DNA from: Arion vulgaris
Taxonomy: Eukaryota > Mollusca > Gastropoda > Stylommatophora > Arionidae
Direction of reading: 5' to 3'
Assembly: GCA_020796225.1 (NCBI GenBank)
Contig: CM036754.1
Coordinates: 19,854,867 to 19,918,866 of the forward strand
DNA: 64,000 bases
Shown here in pieces: positions 1-10,615 of the stretch (position 1 is its first letter; each line of letters starts with the position of its first letter). The notes below the pieces were generated by a model that worked only from the letters and a program-made list of their open reading frames with translations, was not told the DNA's origin and did no database searches. A program made the position numbers and the translations under genes.

Positions 1-198
1 GTGCAACCTACAAGACCTGTAAGAGGCAACTGATGTAGGACCTAGGAAACTACCCTAGTAAATAAAAAGCATCGCAGAAATCGGATGTGCCGACCTAATA
101 TTAGGTGTAGAACTGGCACAACGTATAATCGCTCTTAGGCTCAGATCACATAGAGTGATTGCAAGTGGTCGATATGGAGCGTTTGAAGAAGTTTGAAC
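1..198 (+). repeat. SINE-A copy, cut by the window edge
   Basis: The sequence matches the most frequent SINE in the window. Shared blocks include CCCTAGTAAATAAAAAGC, the core GCAGAAATCGGATGTG, CAATCGCTCTTAGGCTCAGATC and the tail AAGTGGTCGATATGGAGCGT followed by GAAGAAG. The 5' head lies before the window. It ends just upstream of the TATDN3 terminal exon. Confidence 0.8.
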
Positions 199-253
199 AG
201 AAGAATCAGTATATGCTGACCACTGTCTCATGTCTACTTTCTCTTCTACCCAG

Positions 254-412
254 GCTGTGAATGAACCATCAAATATTTTGATTTCATGCGAGCACATATC
301 AAGGATCAAGAATGTTGATATTGAGTGTGTGAAGCGAATTACTACTGAAAATGCAGTGAAAGTGTTTCCAAGACTGAAAGCATTAATAGAATTATGGCAT
401 GAAAATGTATGA
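254..412 (+). CDS. TATDN3: Terminal exon of TatD-family deoxyribonuclease TATDN3
   Basis: This is the 3'-terminal coding exon of a putative metal-dependent deoxyribonuclease of the TatD family. A pyrimidine-rich tract ends in CAG at 251-253, a strong splice acceptor. The exon then reads 52 codons in frame 0 to a TGA at 410-412. The peptide contains NEPSNILISCEHIS, then VKRITTENAVKVFPRLKALI. This lines up with the end of animal TATDN3 proteins (NEPWNISISAEYIA, then VTTQNALKLFPKLRHLL, recalled from family knowledge). It corresponds to the last helices of the TIM-barrel nuclease, after the metal-binding residues, so no catalytic residue is visible here. Upstream exons lie outside the window. A SINE-A copy ends about 55 bp before the acceptor. 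TATDN3 is preferred over TATDN1 or TATDN2 because of the NEP motif and the ending. A retrocopy is unlikely because of the splice acceptor and the UTR. Confidence 0.78.
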   Translation, partial: AVNEPSNILISCEHISRIKNVDIECVKRITTENAVKVFPRLKALIELWHENV

Positions 413-525
413 ATAGAAGGAAAGTTGGTCACTGATATTACATAATTGTTTCAGTGCTATACTTTTAATGGAGATTATCATGAGATCTTTAATTTATTGA
501 AAATAAAATTGTAAACTGATTTTTA
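413..525 (+). other. TATDN3: 3' UTR and poly(A) signal of the TATDN3 gene
   Basis: A short AT-rich stretch follows the TATDN3 stop codon and contains a canonical AATAAA at 502-507. A T-rich segment follows at about 520-550. Cleavage is inferred at about 520-530. The next gene on the minus strand (numb) ends at 10074, so the two genes converge. Confidence 0.6.
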
Positions 526-904
526 TTTAGTTATTTTGTATTTTTTTAAAACCAATATACTATTAGATTCATGTTGACAGTAACAAAAATTGACACAGAA
601 AATGTCAGCATTGGAACTGAAGTCAGTACTCAGGAAAGGTGGCGATTCATGATTGCTGGCATATATGTTGTTATTTTTCTTGTTCGAGTCCCAAGACATT
701 TTGTGTTTGCGTTCAGGAGTCTCCACTTATGATACACGAGGTAAAGACTCCTACTTTGAATGAGAGTACTATAGAGTTTCTACAGCATCCCAGACACCGA
801 AGTTGACACTGGTAACATGTTTCAGGATCAGAGGTGTCACCACACATTTATGTTTTGTTCAGAGTCCCCAGACATTTTGAGTTGCACTCTATGAAGCATA
901 GGTG

Positions 905-1032
905 ACATAGGACATCAAAGAACTTTGGAACATGCTTGAAGGAATGAGGAGAACTTGCTAGAGACATGAGAGTTTTTCAGGCGGGCTGTGAAAAAAAGTG
1001 ATGTTCTGAAAAGGACATAATGATGATGATGA
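905..1032 (+). mobile_element. LINE 3' end fragment (type 1 tail)
   Basis: Translation gives the relic of a non-LTR retrotransposon C terminus: an LEGM-like segment, a stop, then a region equivalent to 'ELARDR.FF.AV' and a terminal run of GAT codons (tgatgatgatgatgac). The same tail occurs at 8440-8960, 9205-9405, 11450-12095 and 25690-26210. Confidence 0.55.
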
Positions 1033-1090
1033 CTTGCCTTGCAGTGAGCTGTGAAGACTCCTACTTTGGAGGGGTCTATAGGTACTTAAT

Positions 1091-1514
1091 AAGAGTTGGA
1101 AAATGACTAAAGATATAGAAAGCAAGTTGAATGCATTTGAAAATAGATGTCTGCGAAAAATAATAAATATAAAATGGAACGAATTCGGAGAAGTGATGAA
1201 ATCAGAGACATGTCTGGTCAACCACTAGTGACAACTGTTATAAGAGAGAGAAGATGGAAATATGTTGGACACACCTTGAGGAGAAATGATCAAAGAATAT
1301 AAAAGCAGGCATTGAAGTAGGATGCAAAGGGTTCAAGAAAGAGAGGTTGACCTAAGGAGACCCTGAAACGAACTTTGCTGAGAGAGGCAAGAGGTATCGG
1401 TCTTAGTTCCATGGATGAGATTGAGCGAGTTGCCTAGGATAGAGCGGTATGGAGAAGTTACTTGCAGGCCCTATGTAACGTATAATAGTACGAGAGGAAT
1501 TATTATTTATTTAT
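1091..1514 (+). mobile_element. 5'-truncated LINE 3' end with a 14-bp target-site duplication
   Basis: Interrupted reading frames encode a LINE ORF2 C terminus: RRWKYVGHTLRRNDQ, then KRTLLREARGIGLSSMDEIE, RVA and DRAVWRSYLQALC. This resembles the terminal region of RTE/L1-like elements found in many invertebrates. It ends in an A/T-rich tail. TATAGGTACTTAAT is duplicated exactly at 1077-1090 and 1515-1528, a target-site duplication made by target-primed reverse transcription. Internal stops show it is dead. Confidence 0.8.
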
Positions 1515-1757
1515 TATAGGTACTTAATGCAGCATCCCAGACACCGAGTTATCATCTCTGGTAACATGTTTCAGATCAGGGTGTCACCGCCACAGTAGCC
1601 TTAAGACAAAACTTTGAGTTCATATGATGAGGAAAACAACAAAGTTTCATTTCAGTCACAGTTATTTATATTTTGCACATAAATCAAAAATAAAAACAAA
1701 TCTTGAATACAACCATCAGTGTTGTCACATACAACAGTCAAATACATGACAATTATT

Positions 1758-1786
1758 TTGTGTATATATATATATATATATATATG
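1758..1786. repeat. (TA)n microsatellite
   Basis: A run of TA dinucleotides in AT-rich DNA. Comparable TA runs occur at 20048-20077, 30000-30010, 32516-32534, 33090-33106, 39053-39074 and 48955-48975. Confidence 0.85.
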
Positions 1787-1924
1787 TGAAAGGACAATAA
1801 TATAGTGATGTGTTGTACATATATGACCAGTCATCAATGTTATCATCAAATCTTCTTTTGTCTTCACAAATCTTCTTTTGTTATCATCAAATAATATCAC
1901 AAAATTGATCATGACAGTTTCAGC

Positions 1925-2965
1925 CATTCATAAACATGTTGACGAACAACCAATAGTTTCAGTCAAATTTACACCAATTGCATCAATTTACTAAAGTTTG
2001 CATTCATAAACATGTTGACACACACCAATAGTTCAGTCAAATTTACACAACCAATAGTTTCAGCCATTCATAAACATGTTGAACGTACACAACCAATAGT
2101 TTCAGTCAAATTTACACAACCAATAGCTTCAGTCAAATTTACACAATGCTTCATCAAATTTACAACAATAGCTTATCAAATTTACACAACCAATAGTTAG
2201 TCAAATTTACACACAATACTTCAGTCAAATTTACACAACCAATAGTTTCACTCAAATTTACACAACTAATAGTTTCAGCATTCATAAACATCTAACTTAC
2301 AACAATAGCTTCAGTAAATTTACACAACCAATAGCTTCAGTCAAATTTACACAACCAATAGTTTCAGCCATTCATAAACATGGCTAACTTACACAACCAA
2401 TAGCTTCAGTCAAATTTACACAACCAATAGCTTCAGTCAAATTTACACAACCAATAGTTTCAGCCATTCATAAACTGCAACACACAACCAATAGCTTAGT
2501 CAAATTTACACAACCAATAGTTCAGACATCTATAAAACATGACTAACTTACAACCAATAGTTCAGACATCTATAAACGCTAACTTACAACCAATAGTTTC
2601 AGACATCTATAAAACATGACTAACTTACACAACCAATAGTTTCAGACATCTATAACATGTACACAACCAATAGTTTCAGACATCTATAAAACATGCTGCT
2701 TACAACCAATAGTTTCAGACATCTATAAAACATATACTTAACAAAACACTTCAGACATCATAAACGCACTACAACAATAGTTTCAGACATCTATAAACAA
2801 TACTTACACAACCAACACTTCAGACATCTATAAACATTCTAACAACAACCACACTAGACATCTATAAACGACTAACTTACACAACCAATAGTTTCAGACA
2901 TCTATAAAACATGACTAACTTACACAACCAATAGTTTCAGACATCTATAAAACATTACTAAATTA
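1925..2965. repeat. Minisatellite array of about 1 kb with two sub-families
   Basis: The first half repeats a 27-30 bp unit around CAACCAATAGTTTCAGTCAA plus ATTTACA. The second half (from about 2520) repeats a unit of about 43 bp with CAATAGTTTCAGACATCTAT and AAAACATGACTAACTTACA. Many units lack one to four bases (for example tcagtaaatttac), so unit length wanders. Open frames through it are by-products of the repeat. Confidence 0.9.
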
Positions 2966-3784
2966 CAACTGATAACTGGTGTCATTATTTCTATAAGTTA
3001 TCAAACTAGTAATATTGATTACAGTGGACAGTCATATCTCACAGCCATATGCTAAATTACTTCTAACATGATACAAATAATGATATTTTCTAATGATTAC
3101 ATTCTACAATACTAATTCTTCTTCTCTGTCTACATTGTACTTCAGCAAAGTGTTGCGGACCATACGAATTACCATTTACACTGAATAGATTCTACCATGA
3201 TACTGATTACTTTACAAGATTCTAATAAAGAACAAGCCATTCCTTACTAGCCACACAGGAGATTCTAAACTGAGATAGTATATATGCACATCATTTGTTC
3301 TTGTAACAACATCAAAATGACATGAGAACCACTGAATGATGCCAATGTCGAAACACATAAAAACAAAGTACAAAACATTAACAATACACAGCATTGTTTC
3401 TACCAAAAGGTCTTTATCAAGCAAAGGATACACCAGAAGGGAAGAAATTCACTTCTTAACTCTTAGTGGACCAGGGTAAAAGCCATGTTTAACAAGCTAT
3501 TTGTTTTTGAATAAAAATGCCCTTTAGTGTGGCTCCTGGTAAAAAGGTATCCAATCCAAAGTCACGTAGTGTAGCATTTTGTCCACGAGGAGTTAAACAG
3601 AAAACAATACAATTTAACAATAAATCCCTAACGGCCCTAAACGTATGATGTCACAAAATATACATATATCACATATTTGAGAAATGATGACAGATGTGTG
3701 ATTTATTGTGTGCACTGAATAGTTCGATACAAGTATTAATTAACATTGCATGATAAAATATCACATGATTGTTATTCTGCCACA
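2966..3784. other. Unassigned AT-rich stretch with one dispersed repeat
   Basis: I see no gene. A block at 3352-3425 (AACACATAAAAACAAAGTAC through GTTTCTACCAAAAGGTC) recurs at about 51408-51495, so it is a low-copy dispersed repeat of unknown type. Confidence 0.5.
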
Positions 3785-4535
3785 TTATGTTCTGATTGCT
3801 CCCTTTACCCACAACATACTCTGATTGCTCCACACTTACCCACCAACATACTCTGATTGCTCCACACTTACCCACCAACATACTCTGATTGTTTCATACT
3901 TACCCACCAACATACTCTCATTGCTCCACACTAACCCTCCAACATACCTCATTGCTCCACACTAACCTCCAACATACTCATTGCTCCAACTAACCTCAAC
4001 ATACTCATTGCTCCACTTACCCACCAACATACTCTCATTGCTCCACACTAACCCTCCAACATACTCTCATTGCTGCACACTTACCCACCAACATACTCTG
4101 ATTGCTTCACACTAACCTCCAACATACTTCATTGCTCACACTAACCCTCCAACATACTCTCATTGCTCCACACTAACCCTCCAACATACTCTCATTGCTC
4201 CACACTAACCCACCAACATACTCTCATTGCTTCACACTTACCCACCAACATACTCTGATTGCTTCACACTAACCCTCCAACATACTCTCATTGCTGCACA
4301 CTTACCCACCAACATACTCTGATTGCTTCCACTAACCCTCAACATACTCTCATTGCTCCACTAACCTCCAACATACCCCATTGCTCACACTTACCCACCA
4401 ACATACTCTCATTGCTGCACACTTACCCACCAACATACTCTCATTGCTGCACACTTACCCACCAACATACCTCATTGTGCACTTACCCACCAACATACTC
4501 TCATTGCTGCACACTTACCCATCAACATACGTCTT
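3785..4535. repeat. Minisatellite array, unit of about 32 bp
   Basis: About 24 units of CCACCAACATACTCTGATTG plus CTCCACACTTAC are present, with variants CTCATTGCTGCACA and TAACCCTCCAACA. Unit lengths are ragged (26-32 bp). Open frames such as 4259-4555 are artefacts of the array. Confidence 0.92.
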
Positions 4536-4559
4536 CAACAACAAAATATGAATGAATAT

Positions 4560-5300
4560 TCATTGATATCACACAGATGTATATACTGACCATGGAGTGA
4601 TTATTCAACACTGAGTTTGTACAACAACAATTAATTACAGTCTAGAACAAAGATGTCCAATGTTTTTATATATTGGGCCACATCTGAATGATGGTTGTGG
4701 AGGTGTGTGCGCCATGTGTTGATTTACAATACTACTACTACTGATAATAAGAGTAATGATAATATAGTTAAGATGTTGATGCTTTCTCCGGTGAACAAGC
4801 AAAGGATAGGGTTGGGGGCAGTAGAATGGTTACATACTAAAACAAGATTGCAAAAACAGGAAATGCTATGGAAATGAAAAACAAATGTTTTCTTGAAATC
4901 TAATTAACATTAAAGATGGTAGAGTAAAATAGGGCACAATGAATGTATGACATGGATGCCTGCGTGCGCCGCGCTGGTCTAGAACATGCACAGGTAGCTT
5001 GTTTGTTTTTTTATCCGAGTAGGACAGCATACCTAGCTGTGCAACTGGAGTGGACTTAGCTTAAAAAAAAAAGTTAAAATTTGACTTAATATAACAGCCA
5101 CATTTCTTCATAACATGATGGATTTTTTTCTGATCTGAAAGATTATGAGCAGAAAAATGACTTAAATTAGAAATATTTACCTATATAGTTGGTATCAAAT
5201 TCTACAAGTCAAAGTTATCTAGTACCATTAGTTATCAAATTCTACAAGCCAATGATGTATTGAGTATCATGTTTGATAAGACCAAGAGGTATCTAACAAG
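4560..5300. other. Unassigned AT-rich stretch
   Basis: No exon or known repeat is recognised. A few short direct repeats (ATCAAATTCTACAAG near 5200 and 5240) are present. Confidence 0.4.
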
Positions 5301-5305
5301 TTAAT

Positions 5306-5543
5306 TGCATATCCTTTACAGGACTTTGCAAATCAACCTCAGCTTTTTAACACTGTTTGTGATTTTTCTAAGCATTATTACATTCAGTAGTTTGCCATTG
5401 CTTTCTGAACGGGTGGTGCCATCGTCCTTTCGTAAAAATCTACGCAAAACAATTTGCAGCCAAACTGTCCGCAGACGGATTCGAACTCAGAACGCCAGGG
5501 TTAATAGACCGAGTCACTATCCCCTAAGCAACAGACGCCACCA
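5306..5543 (-). mobile_element. SINE-C copy (tRNA-derived head on the minus strand)
   Basis: On the minus strand a tRNA-like head contains the Pol III B box GAGTTCGAATCC, preceded by an A-box-like TTGCTTAGGGG. On the plus strand it is recognised by GCATATCCTTTACAGGACTT at the tail and TAGTTTGCCATTGCTTTCTG in the body. The same element occurs at 26951-27192, 36610-36846 and 53107-53335, with pieces at 33136-33231 and 56255-56345. Confidence 0.75.
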
Positions 5544-5827
5544 TGAGGTATATAGTACCATGAAATATCAAGTTCTACAAGACCACAATGTATTGAGTAT
5601 CATCAAGTATCACATTTTGTAAACCCATGAGGTATTGAGTACCACGAAGTATAAGTAACACCTGTTGCGTCAAATATGTTGTCTGGGTTCGAACCAACGT
5701 TCCATAGATTGATACATTCAAAGCACAAGCTTGATTAAACTACTTTAATAACAGATTTCAACTCTTGAATCTTACCCCCACACACATCCATTTGTGTGGG
5801 TGAGCCTGAGATATTCCTTACCAAATT

Positions 5828-6282
5828 CATTGACTTATGCCTCTGTATCGTCCAACTACAACAATAATAGCAGACACATTTATTGGGTAGATGAGTCCCA
5901 CCATTCTGAAGGATGTATCTGATTTTAAAACAGCTGCCACATTGTAGTCAGTTGGTAATGACTTGTTATCAAAGACTAACAGAACACAATCACAGCAGCA
6001 CAGGCAGCTGGTACCACCTATCTTGAGTGTGGTATACGAGTGGTGTCTCATTTTGTTGTGACCAGTCCGAAGGCAAAGTATGACAGTATGGCCTTTCTGG
6101 AAAGTTGGTAATATCGTTAGCAAAGACTAACAGAACACAATCACAGTAGCACAGACTGCTGGTAACATCTATCTTGAAAGTGGTGTACAGGTAATGTCTC
6201 ATTTTGCTATGGCTAGTCCGAAGGCAAAGTATGACAGTCTGGCTTTTTCTGGACAGTTGGTAATACCTATCTTTCATGTTGT
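5828..6282. repeat. Tandem repeat of about 149 bp, three units
   Basis: AACAGAACACAATCACAG starts at 5978 and 6127, and the surrounding 149 bp are about 85-90 percent alike by eye. A more diverged unit precedes them from 5828. The overlapping minus-strand open frames come from the repeat. Confidence 0.75.
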
Positions 6283-6477
6283 GTTTTGGATGTTCTTTCT
6301 TCCACTTTGCTTTATAGTGTCCTCTGGCAATGGTTTGTTTGCTTCTTCGCAGCAGACCAGGTTGTCATCTTGAGGCATCTACACTCCCTCTTTAGTTTGT
6401 CAACATCTTCATGTCCCTTGAGCTAGCAGTGTGAGGGTATCTACTGGAATACTACCTTCTCTGAATCATGGGACTGC

Positions 6478-6735
6478 CCTTGTGGTGCCGGGGCCCGCAA
6501 GGGAAGCAAAGAATAGTGCCAATGCAACCTACAATGCATGTTGTAAGAGGCAACTGATGTAGGCCCTAGGATGCTACCCTAGTAAATAAAAGCAGCACAG
6601 AAATCGGATGTGCTGGCCTACTTGTAGGCGCATACTGGCACAACGTACAATTGCTCTTGGGCTCAGATCACATACAAATCACGAAGAGTGGTTGACAAGT
6701 GGTCGAAATGGAGCATTCGAAGAAGAAAGAAGAAT
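6478..6735 (+). mobile_element. SINE-A copy, near full length
   Basis: It has the head (GGTGCCGGGGCCCGCAAGGG, AGCAAAGAATAGTG), the middle (CCCTAGTAAATAAAAGC, AGAAATCGGATGTGCTGGCC), CAATTGCTCTTGGGCTCAGA and the tail GTGGTCGAAATGGAGCATTC followed by GAAGAA repeats. Confidence 0.85.
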
Positions 6736-6934
6736 CATGGGACAACTGGACTAAAAGTATCATAAGATGTTTCAGTTCTGTGTTACTTTCAGACAATCAA
6801 TTGCAATTTTAAACTATTAATGTTATGGCAAAAAGTCACTTTAAAAAAAAGCGTCTGAACCTAAATAGTCAGGAAAACAAAAGCAACTCTCATGTCTATG
6901 AAATGAAACATAGTTCTACCTAAAGCTGCTTAAA

Positions 6935-7905
6935 GTCAATAAGACACAATTACAAAAGTCCATTAATTTAGAAATAAATGAGCTGTGACAATATCAGTTG
7001 GGATATGAAGTGAATTGACACAATTACAAAGTTCATTTATCTCAATACCAGGGAGCTGTAATGAACATCTGGTAAAATATGAAGTGAATTGACACAATTA
7101 CGAAGTTTATTCATCTAAATACCAGGGAGCTGTGATGAACATCAGATAAAATATGAAGTGAATTGATACAATTACAAAGTTCATTCATCTAAATACTAGG
7201 GAGCTGTGATGAACATCTGGTAAAATATGAAGTGAATTGACACAATTACAAAGTTCATTCATCTAAATACCAGGGAGCTGTTATGAACATCTGGTAAAAT
7301 ATGAAGTGAATTGACACAATTACAAAGTTCATTCATCTAAATACCAGGGAGCTGTAATGAACATCTGGTAAAATATGAAGTGAATTGACACAATTACAAA
7401 GTTCATTCATCTAAATACCAGGGAGCTGTGATGAACATCGATAAAATATGAAGTGAATTGACACAATTACAAAGTTCATTCATCTAAATACCAGGGAGCT
7501 GTTATAAACATCTGGTAAAATATGAAGTGAATTGACACAATTACAAAGTTCATTCATCTAAATACCAGGGAGCTGTTATGAACATCTGGTAAAATATGAA
7601 GTGAATTGACACAATTACAAAGTTCATTCATCTAAATACCAGGGAGCTGTAATGAACATCTGGTAAAATATGAAGTGAATTGACACAATTACAAAGTTCA
7701 TTCATCTAAATACCAGGGAGCTGTGATGAACATCAGATAAAATATGAAGTGAATTGACACAATTACAAAGTTCATTCATCTAAATACCAGGGAGCTATAA
7801 TGAACATCAGATAAAATATGAAGTGAATTGACACAATTACAAATTTCCCATGTATATAAATACCAGGAAGTCACATTAACATTAGGTTAAAATATGAAGT
7901 GACCT
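6935..7905. repeat. Minisatellite array, 74-bp unit, about 13 copies
   Basis: The unit runs AAGTGAATTGACACAATTAC, AAAGTTCATTCATCTAAATA, CCAGGGAGCTGTGATGAACA, TCTGGTAAAATATG. Central copies are nearly identical and edge copies are diverged (TTCCCATGTATATAAATACC at 7845), the usual pattern of unequal exchange. Confidence 0.95.
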
Positions 7906-7965
7906 GCAATAAAATTGAAAAGCTCTTCTGTATTCAGAACATTGATCATACTAAATCATCAAGTA

Positions 7966-8110
7966 GCTGTCTCTATGGCGAAGTGGTTAAAATGTTTTCC
8001 TGTCATTCTGTAGGTTGTGGGTTCGAATCCGAAGCGAATCAATCAAAAATATTGACCTAACACTGTATTACCCAATATACCTTGAGATATGACAAAGGAG
8101 TCCTTAATTT
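7966..8110 (+). mobile_element. tRNA-derived SINE with perfect B box
   Basis: CTCTATGGCGAAGTGGTTAA (A-box-like) is followed after about 30 bp by GGGTTCGAATCC (Pol III B box). The flanking arms do not close a tRNA cloverleaf, and the sequence continues into a non-tRNA body. This is therefore a SINE head rather than a tRNA gene. Confidence 0.65.
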
Positions 8111-8439
8111 TTTGTAAAACTTTACCATAAGACAAACATGCCTGATGATAATGTTAACCAAGCACTTGGGTTATAAGGTGCGTGCCTCAACTTGATGAGG
8201 CTTGAACCCTCTTAAAAGCAAACAAAATAAAGCTATTTACATAATTTTTCATTTTTAGTTTGGTCCAATGTTTTGGTTTATTAACAAATCTTACAATGAA
8301 CTATATTGTACTATTTTATAAAAAAAAAAGAGCATCGAAAGCATAGTGGTCAGTACACTTGCTTCATAGCAGTGTGGTCCCAGTATCAAATTCCACAATG
8401 GGAGTGGGATTGTTTAAGACTGTATGGTTCTCCAGAAGT

Positions 8440-8962
8440 TAGAAGAAGACTAGCCATGGCACCCCAGAGGGTAGCTAGTATGAAGAAACTATGGCACGAC
8501 ACAAGCAAAGAAACAAAAGTAAGACTTCTGAGAACATGCATATTCCTGTGGCAACATATGGATGTGAACCCTGGACCATACGACAAACATTAAAAAAAAA
8601 AAATAAAAAAAAAAAATTGAAGCTTCTGAAACAAAGTGTTACAGAAAATTTCTTAGAACATTCTGGACAGAGAAGAGAAAAACAAAGACATCCTACAAGA
8701 CCTGAATATCAAGGAGCATTGGCTCACAAATAACATCATGTCCCGGAAGATGAAATATTTTTGCCAAGTTAAACATCACAGTGGTTCGGAGAGAGCGGTA
8801 ATGGAAGGCATGCTTCCTGGAGTATGAGGCAGGGGATGACCAAGAGAAAGGTGGCAGCAGGAAATCAAAGAAACCTTGAACATGATGCTGGAGAACTTGC
8901 TAGAGACAAAAGAATTTTTCATGCAGGCTGTGATGAAAACGATGTTCCGCAAGGAACATGAT
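8440..8962 (+). mobile_element. LINE 3' end fragment (type 1 tail)
   Basis: Broken frames read SMKKLWHDTSKETKVRLLRT then CIF, and later relics equivalent to 'GRPRRRW.QEIKETLNM...GELARDR'. It shares its tail with the copies at 905, 9205, 11450 and 25690. A poly(A) run at 8593-8618 lies inside it. It is dead because of stops and frameshifts. Confidence 0.7.
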
Positions 8963-8964
8963 AC

Positions 8965-9112
8965 TATTACTTATGTAGTTCTCAGGTCACAAAGAAACAC
9001 TGGGAAGTAAAGGTGGTTCTTGTGTTGTTGGTCAAAGAAAAATATGGGCTCAACACTCTATTTCCCAAAATATCTGATGGTATGAAAACAAGTTCTTTAC
9101 TTTTTTTTCAAC
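8965..9112 (+). repeat. Dispersed repeat shared with 18965-19140
   Basis: GGTCACAAAGAAACACTGGG, AAGTAAAGGTGG and TGGTATGAAAACAAG appear in reverse complement at 18965-19140 (ACTTCCCAATGTTTCTCTGG, GTTTTCATACC). It is probably the tail of a SINE family, but I cannot name it. Confidence 0.5.
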
Positions 9113-9204
9113 TATTTTATAAACAGTTTCTTCTACTATAATCACTGCCAGACTTTTATATCAAGTCCCCAATATTATACAGAACAGACATAGCTAAAAT
9201 TAGA

Positions 9205-9405
9205 TCATCGTCATCAAGGTGCGTATCCTTTATAGGACATTGCACTCTTTGCAGCGCATCTGAAATTCACTCTGTCTCTAGCCAATTCACCTACTTCGCG
9301 ATGGTCATATTCATGGTTTCTTTAATATCTTGTAGCCATCGTCTTATTGGTCTGCCTCTGCGTCCTGGGACACTGCCTTCTAATACTGTTCTCTCTAGAC
9401 CATCA
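9205..9405 (-). mobile_element. LINE 3' end fragment (type 1 tail)
   Basis: The reverse complement encodes a tail with [19 protein letters not shown], then [12 protein letters not shown]..., matching the minus-strand element at 25690-26210 almost word for word at nucleotide level (TGCGTATCCTTTATAGGAC). Confidence 0.7.
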
Positions 9406-9406
9406 A

Positions 9407-9634
9407 CAATATAATTATTATTATTAATGTTGTATGTGCTGTCCAGATATTGGTTGGATTTTATTGAGTCATGACAAAAGAGGAACTAATTTTCTGTGTT
9501 CAACCCTTAGTCTAGCTATCATCTTCGAAAAAGTGCAGCTGATGCTATATTCTTGTCTGAAGAAGCTAGTATAGATACAACAATATAATAATTATTATTA
9601 ATGTTGTATGTGTTGTTCAGATGTTGGTCGAATA
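9407..9634. repeat. Duplicated segment in the downstream region of numb
   Basis: ATTATTATTAATGTTGTATG followed by a GTCCAGATATTGGTTGG-like block occurs at 9407-9456 and again at 9586-9630. A possible poly(A) signal for numb (AATAAA on the minus strand, 9460-9465) lies between them, about 610 bp past the stop codon. This assignment is tentative. Confidence 0.4.
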
Positions 9635-9886
9635 CTTCTTCAACCGCTCCATATCGACTACTTGTTAACCACTCTGGTGATTTGTATGTGATCTGAGCCT
9701 GTGAGCGATTGTACACTGTGTCAGTTATGTGCCTACAAGTAGACCGGCACATCTGACTTCTCCGACGCTTTCTATTCACTAGGTAGCTTCCTAGGCCCCT
9801 ACCTCAGTCGCCTGTTACCACATCCCTTGTAGGTCACAGTGTTACTATTCTTTGCTCCCTTGTGAGCCCCTGCAACACAAGGGCGG
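9635..9886 (-). mobile_element. SINE-A copy, within the likely 3' UTR or downstream region of numb
   Basis: This is the reverse complement of SINE-A: CGCTCCATATCGACTACTTG, GCCTACAAGTAGACCGGCAC, and the head CTCCCTTGTGAGCCCCTGC. It lies 190-440 bp downstream of the numb stop, in the same orientation as the gene. Confidence 0.85.
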
Positions 9887-10073
9887 GCCGATACAGTCAT
9901 CAAAGTCTTGATTTTATAGAGACAGATCATAAGACCTTTCTGTGCTACACCCTTAGTATAACAGTCATCTTCAAAAAGGTGCAACTAATGATACATTCTT
10001 ATGTCTAAAGAATACAAGTGTGTATGAACATGTATATATTTCTCTATCAGCTAATTCCACTCACATCTACATA

Positions 10074-10615
10074 TTACAGCTGCACTGCTTCATATTGTTT
10101 CACTGATTTGGTTGCAAAAGGATTGGGATTTGATCCATTCAAAGACTTGGCAGCCCAGGCTACATCAAAAGGATCCACTCCTGGACCTTGGGAAGATGCA
10201 GGGTGTACTTGAGGAGTTGAGGTCGACCACGGGTTCATTGAACTGGAAACATGAGAACCGCCATTCTGAATGATATCAGTTTTCCGTTGATTGGTAGAGT
10301 GCTTCCAGTCTACAACTGTCTCAGTGTCCGTGAAAGGACTTCGTGAATTTGTAACAGCATGCTGTTGATTAAGCTGCTGGTGGTGGTGGTTGACTGCTCC
10401 ATGTGATGGCTGAGAAGAACTATTCTGTGAACCATTAAGCGTGGCAGTCTGAGGGTAAGATGACGCAGCTGTAACAAATGGGTTGTAGCTATTTGTCGTG
10501 CTTGCTGTGGTTGCTGCAGCATGAGTCGCTTCTGTTCTCCAGGAGGGTGCAAATTGTGAAGTGGTGGTGCTCCCCCATGGATTTGTAACAGGCTGGCTGG
10601 GATGTTGCTGAAGAG
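10074..10615 (-). CDS. numb: numb exon 8: C-terminal endocytic tail
   Basis: This is the terminal exon, 542 bp, about 180 codons ending in TAA at 10074-10076. It is a low-complexity Q/S/T/N/P-rich tail with [31 protein letters not shown], then [15 protein letters not shown] and [18 protein letters not shown] at the C terminus. DPFxxxWAA binds the AP-2 alpha ear, and the near-terminal NPF binds EH domains of Eps15/EHD proteins, both as in human and fly Numb. The extreme end is acidic/hydrophobic, as in the family (-IEL, here -VQL). The acceptor is TATCTTAG, and the frame is intact throughout. Confidence 0.95.

Larger units (their letters stand above)
746..1604. repeat. Local repeat of about 170 bp, two to three diverged copies, split by LINE insertions
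   Basis: The blocks GACTCCTACTTTG, GCATCCCAGACACCG, GGTAACATGTTTCAG and GTGTCACC occur at 746-830, and again at 1054-1090 continuing at 1515-1592. A shared block ending in AGACATTTTG occurs near 685 and 858, and a diverged third one near 1605. The second copy is interrupted by a LINE at 1091-1514. No coding potential is visible. Confidence 0.6.

Noticed and set aside
7966..8040. Possible tRNA gene with A and B boxes
   Set aside because: The arms do not pair into a cloverleaf and the sequence continues as a SINE body.
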